A DNA stretch of 64,000 nt from Sambucus nigra (lineage: Eukaryota; Streptophyta; Magnoliopsida; Dipsacales; Adoxaceae), in NCBI GenBank assembly GCA_949130495.1, contig OX422216.1:361050605-361114604 (forward strand), given 5' to 3'. The notes under the pieces were generated by a model, which was not told the origin of the DNA, did no database searches, and worked only from the letters and a program-made list of their open reading frames with translations. The translations under genes were made by a program, and so were the position numbers. Positions 55,824 through 64,000 of this stretch are shown piece after piece (position 1 is the stretch's first letter; every line of letters starts with the position of its first letter).

Positions 55824-57910
55824 CCTTGTTTGGATATCGCTTTGCGAGACATCCCACGCATGAAACTTAGCGTAAGGTTGGAAATAGGGAGACGTTTGGT
55901 CACTATTCCATGTGTTCGGTACCCTGGTCGAAATGGGATCAAGTAATTATGTATGTAATTTTGAAGTTGAATTTTGTTTTAAGGTCATTGGAGCCGGATT
56001 TTTGTGGTAGGAATGCATTGAAAGTTATCCCCACGAGTTGAGGGGTGGAACGATGATAAGGAGAATTTAAGAATTTTGATTTCTAGGGTGATTGAGAGTA
56101 CCCAAATGTCATAACCGCGTACAGAACACAAGGTGAATAAAGAGTTGGAATGATTGTTAGCATGGATTACCTGGAAAGAACTTTATATTATACAAAAGAG
56201 ATGACCTGTAATTATTTTGATGAATAGAGCGTTAGTGATTTATTTTGGTTGTTGTACCTATTTGGGAAAATTGTTGTACTTATCTGAGGAAGGTTGAGAA
56301 TTATTATTCCTCTTTTGTTGTCATGGAATTTGAATGCCCTATTCCTTCTATTCCGTTGAATTTAGTTAGTCCTACAGATGAGTAGCACGCCGTTCGCTCT
56401 CCCAGGACGGTCGGAGTGTTGCAAAAATGTGGGCATCTTGGTTAACTACAGTTAAAATAGTCCGAGTCGAAGGGACGTGGTAATAGACGTGTGAAATATA
56501 TGTTTGTGGGACTAGTATAACGAAGTGGAAGTGATAGAGTGGACTAAACGTCACATGAGGGGCGATAATCCATACATAAGTGTGCAATTAGAATAGCACC
56601 CCCTAACTTGATTGGAAGGTTGTGGGAAGCCATTCAAGAATTGGTATTCCTTGAATAGAGTAGAATTTAATTGTTATGAAGCACACCCGGAGCGGAATTG
56701 TTATTAGTCAAGTGTGAGAGCGACTTGCGCATACAAAGAGTATTGATGTTAGTATAGTATAAGGGATCCAGAAGTGCACTTCGTGGAGAGAAGAGCACGG
56801 GTCGGAACTTTCGGAATACTCCAAGGAAGGAAGGGGAGTATTACGTGTCACTTAATGTGAGACATTTCAAGGGAAGAATCGATGTTTAGTGAGACGTAGT
56901 GAGTAGTCTCTACATGCACTGCCCATAGGTAAGGTTTGGTTAAAAGAGGAGAATCAACCAAAGAATTTTGTGTTTATCAAAAATTCCTGAAATTGGAAGA
57001 GGTTGGTAAAGTCGGTAAAGTTCTTGGATGGGTTGCCATCCTCAAAACAAGATCAAGGGTTTATCCCGAACATGTGAATTAAGTCGCCGAGAAGGAAGTG
57101 ATTGATATTCCTTTGGGCTGGCTTACAATATTAACTAGTATGCCCCAGACTTCCTTTGAAAGGAAGGATCGCGCCAGTGCATGGTCCGGCGCAGTATAAA
57201 TTTCTGAATTAGGATGAGATTGATGAATCCCACCTTTGATATGGGATTTCAGGAACCAGCGAAGATAAGATTTCATTTCGAGTAGGATGTATCACCCTTA
57301 GCCAGGGAATAAGCGCATGGTGATTAAAGATTAGTGGAGCCACGTGAAGGAGATTTTGGAATCTTGGTACGATGATTTCAAGAATGCTCTGTAGAAGCAC
57401 TCGTACCTGTTTGTCGCGTACGAGGTACTTATTAAGGTTTTGTTATGGAAGAACCTCGACTATTCTCCTTCCGTATGTTTAGAGGAGAGTAGATAATCAG
57501 AATTTTTGGATCGGTCGAGAAAATATCCGATAACCATGGTGGAATTCCACGACTGTTTTAGGCAGTCAAGAGTGGTCAAATGTTCGTATGATCTTCTCAG
57601 AATGGGAATTTTGTGTATGAATAAATCTGAATAGTTGTCATGTAGTGAGGTGCGGCCTCCTAATGATAGTGAGATAATGGAATTTATAACGTATAGACGT
57701 AACCTATTCAAATGTTGTCAGTTGGGAGTGCAATGTGAAGTGTCTCCAATGAGAATGTAAAATAATGTTGATGTGAAGAAAGGGCTATAGTGATTGAGCG
57801 CCGTAATGTGTAGTTAGTTTGTGTACGGAAAAGGATATCCAGAATTGTGCTATCTGATAGGCCTTATTTTTCGAATTTCGGGACGAAATTCCGTTATTAG
57901 GGGGGAAGTA
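55824..57910 (+). repeat. Interior segment, right copy (2087 bp)
   Basis: Copy of 48367-50453. It ends with an unbroken polypurine tract at 57898-57910. Its first 100 bases resemble 61090-61190, so a piece of LTR-like sequence lies inside the interior. Confidence 0.9.
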
Positions 57911-60900
57911 TGTAATACCCCGTATTTTCATGGCTTTTAAATTTAAGGATTTATTAAATTTAATTGAGATAAATTAATTGAATTTTAATCCGAAATGTTT
58001 TTTAAATATTTACTAGCGTGACAAGAGCTAGTAATTATTGGGAATATATTATTTGTTGCATATTACTGGATGAGTATAGTAATATATGAGATTTATTTTT
58101 ATAATATTGTCATGTGTGAATAAAATGACAATTGTGAAAATATAAGTCGGGACACGCCTGTGTCGTGTCGGGACTAAATGTGGATTAAAAAAAGTGAATA
58201 TTTTATAAGTTGTTCGTATTTTCGTTTTGAGTGCGCCAACGCGTCCGGTAGGGTCGAGATAGTCAGAAAAGTGTACCCGGGGGTTTAGTTTGGGTCTCGG
58301 GGCATTTTTAGGCCTAATTAGTACCCCGGGAGGGCATTTTGGACATTTCACATTTATGGGTAATTAAACCCACGAATTTTATAGGGTTATATCAGATGGA
58401 AAGTTTCATCTTCTAGGGTTAACACAATGAAATACTAATGACGACCATTGGAGAGGAAGAGGAGAAGCTCTCCAAGGAGTTCTAGGCCAAGAACACCTCT
58501 GATTGCACCGCCGTCACCACCAACACGTAGATCGTGCAACGGGCTACGCGACCACACCAAAAACATCTGCAAATCAGAACACCAAAAATCCTAGGCAAGT
58601 GTTTATCTTTCTTATTTCGTTGGTGCATCCTTCATATAAGTGTAGGGATGATTAAGGACGAATTTCATTGAAGAAAACCTAAATTGTGTTAGGAATTTGC
58701 ATGTAGTGATGACTTAAACCTTATTCTGGAAATTGTTGGAGATGTAGAAGAATAATCCACGAAATTTTAATGTAGTATAAGACGGAATTTCTGGAAAAAC
58801 AGATTGGAACCATGATTTAGAGATTTCTAGGGTTCTTGTATATTTAAATGAATTATGGTATGATTAATCCATGTTTAGTGACGTAAATTGACATGGTTTA
58901 CATAGAAAATGTATGATATCATGTTAGGATGTTAGTAGTACAAATTCTGGGACAATTGGGATTAAAAAATATGGAAATTGTTGAAGTTTGGAGATGAAAT
59001 CCGTAACTGTAGAATTTCAGTTTTCGCAGACCTGCTTGATCGATCGATCGAGCCCAGAGCTTCGATCGATCGAGCCCCATACCTCGATCGATCGACCCCT
59101 CCTGGCAGACTCCTATTTCTCTTTTTAAATGAGTTAAATTCGATTTATTATGAGATAATTCTTGGGCATCCTTAATAAAATATTTTGGGAGATAGGGAAG
59201 ACCAGTAGGACATGTGAATAGATTTTGGGACCCTTGATGTCGGGCAAAGATTGTATTTTGGGATAATTACATATGGGTCGGTAAATTTATAATTTAAAGA
59301 GAGAGACATGTAAGGGAGTTATTTGGGACAAATGTGTATACCTACTGAATTTTATAATTGGGAGGATAGAATCCATGAGCGTTGTGTAGTAAGTGGAAAT
59401 GTTCCTCAAATTAAAGTAAGATGTGAATGGTTATACGTGATAACTAAATAATGAGAAATAATTACAAATGTCGTAATTATGGGAATTGAGAATTTACCCA
59501 TTATTGATATGGTAATATTAGTATAGATATATGATTGTGTATGTATATACTATCTATGTGTGAAAATCATGCCCACGCTACTTGCTATCCCTGAGGTTTC
59601 CGCGCTGGGACAGTCTTATCTCGATGGGACCTTTATGGGGGATATTGACTTGTACCCTAGAAGATAGATATCCTTAGTACAGGCTATCAGAATGATAGTT
59701 CAGACGGTCCTAAGAGATGCGGGTATGTGCTTTCCTCTTAGAGACTTGGAGTCTATGCTTCGCCTCATTATGTTTGTGTATATATATCCTTGGTACAGGC
59801 TATCGCAATGATAGTTCAGACGGTCCTAAGGGACTTGGAATCTATGTTTCGCCTCAATATTGTTTGAGTATGTGTTAATACAATTCGAGAGTGATTCCGA
59901 ATTTGTATTCCCCTAAATGTGAGTGATATGGGGTTTGGATAGTAGAGTATGCCCGCACCATAGTTTTATTTGGGGTGCTGTTTTGTTATATATATTTTAC
60001 GAGTAGTTAATATATATATGAAATTCTGAAATCTGGAATTGCCTACTGTGATTTGATATGTAGGACATGGTTGATGACTCAAATTGTAAATACTTATTTT
60101 GAGAAAGTATAATATGACACTGGAAAACTTTATTGATTAATAAAGTTAAAAATGAGAACTATGGTTATTAATTGAAATATTCTTTTCAAACAATTGAATC
60201 GTTAAATGTTAAATCCTGCGAATAACCTAAGAGAAGTTAAATCATTGGGGAAAGATAGTGTGGTATATGACGAGATAGACTATTGGGAAGGTTAGTGCGA
60301 TAGGTGTGCACATTAGAAGAGAGGTGAGAATTTCTCAAGAGAGTGTCGCACTAATATGTTGTTGCATTGGCCTGTATCAATTTAAATACTTGCTAAACGA
60401 ATTTTAAATCATACACACTATCGGGCTCTGACCCGTTCCTTTTTCTCTCTCTCTCTTGTATATATATGTATGTATTACAGGTGCCCAGCCACAGGGGCGT
60501 CTTGCTTAGTATCTCTTGGAAGGAACGCGCTACAGCTTAGGTGGGAGTTGCAGGTTTCTGGATTAGACGACTTCGTTCATTCGGATCCACTCTTAGTACT
60601 TTCATCTAGTTGGGCATGTGTAGCTCTTTCCATTATTCCGTTGTTATTGGACATTTGTATTTCAGTTATTTCCAGTATTGTTACTATGGGATTTATTCAG
60701 TTTGGATGTGTGACTTTAGATTTCGTATGTTGACATTCGATTGACGAATGTATTAAATTAACTGGATTATATTGCAGAATTTAATGTGGTGTGATTCTTA
60801 CTTATTGAATGTTGTTAATAAAATAAATTATTTTTCTTTAAATAAAATTTGGAAAGTATGTATGAAAATGGTTTTGACACTTAGCTTAATTATTTAGGGT

Positions 60901-61016
60901 GTTTAAATTGGAAAAGTATTTTTACGACAGTGATGCTAAGAATGAACCAACTGTCCACCTTGATTTTAATTTAATAAAGGAGTGATTGCCCGGTATTTAA
61001 TTAGGCGGGTGTCACA
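57911..61016 (+). repeat. Right LTR of the tandem non-coding element (3106 bp)
   Basis: It differs from the central LTR by few substitutions, one fewer CGATCGAT unit (59037-59094) and loss of one G in the terminal ggcggggtgtcaca. It is followed by ataag, for which no matching left flank can be named because the left unit is truncated. Confidence 0.92.
59037..59094. repeat. CGATCGAT palindromic array, 3 units
   Basis: Three units; one aaggt-spaced unit present in the central LTR is absent. Confidence 0.85.
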
Positions 61017-61434
61017 ATAAGTATATATGTATACTTAGTTTTGTGCTATGGGCCTAATGGATCTCCATCATTAACCCGACCATGTAGTAGCGTATCGGGG
61101 GGTTTCTTGTTTGGATTTCGCTTCGTGAGACACCCCACGCACGAATTGAGAGCAGTGTTGAGAATTGGGAGAAGTTTAGCCCTTAGTACTCGGGCGGTAT
61201 ATGTTTCTAGTAGTCGGATAAATTAGACTAGTTAGGCAGGATAGCTTGACTAGGGTATGTTGTTAGGGTGCGTTAGGTGTGCACTAATAGAAGAGAGGTG
61301 AGGGGTATCTCATGGGAGTGCGATACCAAACTTAAATATGAGATAAAACCTTTTTCAAAAAAAATAAATAAGGCATTTATGCACTTGCTAAATATTTTTC
61401 AAACTCGGGCTCTGACCCGTTTATCTACTTTTCC
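61017..61434 (+). repeat. Diverged LTR fragment, 3' part
   Basis: It contains ggtgtgcactaatagaagaga, a palindrome-like ctcatgggag block and cgggctctgacccgttt, all in the order of the other chromovirus-type LTRs. Its first part resembles 55755-55930. It ends at about 61434, where antisense-ORF sequence of a Tat element begins. Confidence 0.65.
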
Positions 61435-61651
61435 TCCCTTGTTCGATGAGCACGATCCAGGCCCAAAGCCTATCGTGGATGAAGCTCCTGCCCCAGCCGT
61501 CGAAGGTGTTGGCCCTTCTTCCCAGTCAGTTCCTGTTGATGCCCTACCTGCTCGGGCGACAAAAGTTGTCCCTACTGAGGGAGATGCTCCTACTACTGCT
61601 GATAAGGGGAAGCAACCAGCTTCTTCTGAACAAACCGAGGCCGCCAGTTAA
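61435..61651 (+). pseudogene. Tat antisense ORF, C-terminal end
   Basis: Encodes LFDEHDPGPKPIVDEAPAP to GKQPASSEQTEAAS and stops at 61649-61651. It matches the end of the antisense ORF at 44121-44335 in reverse. The frame is open further left to 61277, but that part is LTR sequence. It is proline- and alanine-rich and without a known fold. Confidence 0.7.
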
Positions 61652-61985
61652 TCTATCCTTAGGATTGTTTTTATATTTTTTATTGTAATGTTCCTTTCTG
61701 TTTCTCGATGTACTCTCATCCTTTTATGTATTAATGAAATGAGAAGGTTTTTTCCCTCAGTGTACTGATTCATTTTATCCTTTACTGCTCTTTTATGGCC
61801 TGTAGTTGATTGATGTAGATGACTATATACCAGCCACTTCTCAATTGGGGAGAATGCTTAGTCCTGATGTGAGTCCCGAAGTTCGTCATACCTTTGTGAG
61901 AATTTGCAAATCGCCGTGATTGAGGAATAAGCGTTTTATAGAGCAGGCGGAGCTCGTTGTTAAACCGAAAGATAGGTTATAGGAG
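61652..61985. other. Tat spacer
   Basis: It matches the reverse of about 43885-44120 up to about 61905. No coding region. The equivalent of ctacatcaatcgact is conserved in both copies. Confidence 0.6.
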
Positions 61986-62720
61986 ATGGAAGAAGTTAGA
62001 GCTTTTGTTCAAGAGGAGGTGAATACTCTGAGAGTAAGACTCCTCGACGCTACTGAGATTAACCAAGTTGGAGAAATTCCGCAACAGGAAAATGAGTCTT
62101 TGAGGAGGGAAGTGTTACTCCTCAAGGAGCATGCGCCGAGCACTGCGCCGAGCGTTTTAAGGGGTTCCTCCTCATCACCAGCTGGTGCAAGGCCGAGCGA
62201 CGTTCCTCCGGTGATACGAGGTTTTGTCCCATCGATCGTTCTGCGAGCTGGTACAAATGTGAGAAGTCCGGCTAGGGAAATGGATGAGCTTCGTGAAGAT
62301 GTTCGTCGAGCATACGTTATTGCTGTTGGGCTTCAAAGGGATGTCACACGGCTGAGGCATCTGTTTAAGAGAGGACCTCAGCGAGTATTGTCTAATGGTT
62401 ACGACCAAGGTTGGGTGGATGCTCCGACGAGGCTGACAGAGTTTGAAGAGCTCGCCTTTATCAAGGGATGGTTGAGTGCCCTAAGGGAGCTACAAGTTCC
62501 AAGAAACTCAATACTCTGGTATCGTCATGAGATCTCCCCTTCCACTTTAAGGCCTAACCCCTTCAAGAGGGATGATCAGTGGATCCCCATCGATGCTATC
62601 CCTCGGCAGCTATTGGAGTCAGATGCGAATGAGGTCGAGGAGGAATTAGCTCCTCATTCGGATGACGGTCGAAGAGCACAAGTGGCTGATTATCTTGTTC
62701 AGAGGCCTCAGCCTCATTAA
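61986..62720 (+). CDS. Intact 244-aa ORF of unknown function in the Tat element, antisense to pol
   Basis: It starts at an ATG (61986) and is uninterrupted, while the pol around it has decayed. Residues 1-48 are Glu/Leu-rich and probably helical (MEEVRAFVQEEVNTLRVRLL, ENESLRREVLLLKE). A Ser/Pro-rich linker covers 49-85. Residues 96-128 form a second helical segment (REMDELREDVRRAYVIAVGL). The end has WVDAPTRLTEFEELAFIKGW and an acidic tail (EVEEELAPHSDD). No signal peptide, membrane segment or catalytic motif that I recognise. It lies between pol and the antisense ORF on the same strand as the latter. The left Tat copy lacks this segment altogether. It may be a domain of a split antisense ORF or an acquired sequence. 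Confidence 0.6.
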   Translation: MEEVRAFVQEEVNTLRVRLLDATEINQVGEIPQQENESLRREVLLLKEHAPSTAPSVLRGSSSSPAGARPSDVPPVIRGFVPSIVLRAGTNVRSPAREMDELREDVRRAYVIAVGLQRDVTRLRHLFKRGPQRVLSNGYDQGWVDAPTRLTEFEELAFIKGWLSALRELQVPRNSILWYRHEISPSTLRPNPFKRDDQWIPIDAIPRQLLESDANEVEEELAPHSDDGRRAQVADYLVQRPQPH

Positions 62721-63401
62721 GATTTTACTAGTTGTAACTCTGTACACATGAAGCAATATAGTATTGATGCTTTGGGCGATCTCGCCGGTTATACACGGGC
62801 TGTTCATTTTTGTTGTGATGAAGTAATATAAAATTTATGTTTTGGGCGAACTCATCGACTAAACAAGTGTTCCTTATTTTTTGCATCACTTATTCTTTGC
62901 TTAATAATCGTGGGCCTCTCTTGGCCGACTAGATTGGTAGGTTTGCATTGTAGAGTAAGTGTCCCTTCAGTCCAGTATGCTTATGAGATACCATTCTGCC
63001 TTACTTTACCTTTTAGGTCGTGTCGTCACACTCCCTTAGGCCTAAGTATGGCAATTGGCGAGGACACACTTGGTGTTGGATGCTCTATCCGATCAGGGTT
63101 TTGTTGACCATACATTATTTGGTGACCAATTTGACTTGGCTAAATTGCTTAAGGATCTCCTGTAGGGCTTCATATATTGCCAAAGGTTGTTCGTGCTTCA
63201 TAACGAGAACCTGAGGAGGGTGTTTTTCCTGCTATCGTGTATTGAGTAGTGTGCCTGCCACTTGGAAAGGTTGTGCAAGTTATAAAGTTCATATATTAGT
63301 TAACTAACACCTCATAGAATGCAACTGCCAAACAACTTTTATTAATCACAAGTAAATGAGTTGCCATTTTCATAAATCTGGTAAACAAGCGAAAGAAAAA
63401 A
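62721..63401. other. Tat spacer with repeated tttgggcga motif
   Basis: Two copies of a tttgggcga[t/a]ctc block (62772 and 62840) and a segment from about 63145 that matches the left Tat copy in reverse. The short ORFs here have no support. Confidence 0.55.
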
Positions 63402-64000
63402 CTATAAATAGAATTTCTTAAGATTTGTCGCATTCCATGCTCGGGGTATCTCTCTGCCCTCCAGCGTTTCTAAGTGATAGGCTCCTTGCAGATCATCTCT
63501 TGTTATCTTGAATGGTCCTTCCCAGTTTGTCCCCAACTTGCCATCTGATGGTTTTACTGCGCTGCTAAGGACTTTCCTTAGGATATAGCCACCAACTTGG
63601 AATGCCATTGGATTGACCTTCTTATAGTGTTTTGCGAGCTGTAGCTGATAGCTCGCTAATTTCACTAAGGCAAGTTCTTTGCGTTCATCGGTTAGGTCGA
63701 GTTCAACGAGCAATGCTGCATCATTCTGGCCCTGGTCGACAAGGGTGGACCTCATAGTTGGTAGGCCTTCTTCTAACGGGATGACCGCTTCCATTCCATA
63801 TATTAGTGAAAATGGGGTTTCCCTCGTTGCCCGACGTGGGGTAGTGCGGTAAGCCCACAGAATATGTGGCAGTTCATTCACCCATGCGCCTTTGTCTCAC
63901 TCTAATCGTTTCTTTAACCCATCTATCACTATTTTTTTGGAAGCTTCAGCTTGACCGTTGCTCTGAGGATACGCCACCGAGCTGAAATAGTGCCTGATCC
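63402..64000 (-). pseudogene. Tat integrase C-terminal part, partial at window edge
   Basis: The minus strand encodes [20 protein letters not shown] to IPRAWNATNLKKFYL, 160 residues open, ending at 63402. The homologous plus-strand part lies at 43150-43629. A TGA at 63897-63899 sits where CGA (Arg) is expected, so the frame is closed just upstream. The rest of pol lies outside the window. Confidence 0.85.

Larger units (their letters stand above)
48367..61016 (+). mobile_element. Tandem large non-coding LTR element (interior part - LTR - interior - LTR)
   Basis: 48367-53576 and 55824-61016 repeat at a constant offset of 7457 bp over the interior part (48367-50453 versus 55824-57910, no net indel). 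The LTRs are 50454-53576 and 57911-61016. So two element units share one LTR, with the left unit truncated. The LTR, primer site, leader and 3' tail are related to those of the chromovirus at 1269. No gag or pol domain is readable, so it would be non-autonomous (LARD-like). Confidence 0.82.
61435..64000 (-). mobile_element. Tat-lineage element, 3' part, minus strand, running off the window
   Basis: Integrase end on the minus strand (64000-63402), then spacer, and on the plus strand a 244-aa ORF and the end of the antisense ORF. It is the same family as 39524-44675 but in opposite orientation. Its 3' LTR is not seen; the element is broken at about 61434. Confidence 0.8.

Overview
The window is plant nuclear DNA made almost entirely of nested and decayed LTR retrotransposons. 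I found no intact host gene, tRNA, rRNA or CRISPR array. An angiosperm is indicated by the lineages present: Tekay/Del-type chromoviruses with a C-terminal chromodomain, Tat-lineage Ty3/gypsy elements with a second RNase H and an antisense ORF, gag-only copia-type elements, a hAT-like short DNA element and a scrap of LINE. It is probably a eudicot, but the species cannot be told from this sequence. The setting looks like gene-poor heterochromatin.

Layout from left to right. 1-1268: unassigned flank with a TATA-like promoter, possibly an old LTR. 1269-12142: a complete but inactivated Tekay-type chromovirus with 3.0-kb LTRs, a tRNA-iMet primer site and gag-pol broken by eight stop codons and one frameshift. 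12149-19842: a minus-strand gag-only copia-type (TR-GAG-like) element whose gag is interrupted by a 1.2-kb hAT-like element (16700-17911). 20034-20745 and 27775 to about 30340: two halves of an old copia element (RT end plus RNase H, then polypurine tract and 3' LTR). They are split by a young plus-strand gag-only copia-type element (20767-27769) with a perfect 5-bp target duplication (ataac) and an open 649-aa gag. 31671-39523: two adjacent minus-strand chromovirus LTRs followed by a decayed minus-strand pol with chromodomain.

39524-44675: a plus-strand Tat element with a short 415-bp LTR, a tRNA-Arg-type primer site, no gag, a degraded PR-RT-RH-RH-IN and a broken antisense ORF. 44676-45150: LINE remnant. 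45151-47290: nothing recognised. 47303-48366: part of a diverged chromovirus-type LTR. 48367-61016: a tandem arrangement with a 7457-bp period (interior part - LTR - interior - LTR) of a large non-coding element. It shares LTR blocks, primer site and 3' tail with the chromovirus at 1269, so it is plausibly a non-autonomous partner. 61017-61434: a related LTR fragment. 61435-64000: the 3' part of a second Tat element, minus strand. Here the antisense ORF end and a separate intact 244-aa ORF lie on the plus strand, opposite to pol.

The working relationships are parasitic. The gag-only copia elements need RT, RNase H and integrase from another copia element. The non-coding 48-61 kb element probably depends on a Tekay-type chromovirus. 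The points most worth a second look are the intact 244-aa ORF in the Tat element, the 61-bp perfect palindrome inside an LTR, the variable-number palindromic arrays in LTRs of two unrelated families, the tandem LTR element, and the TR-GAG pair.
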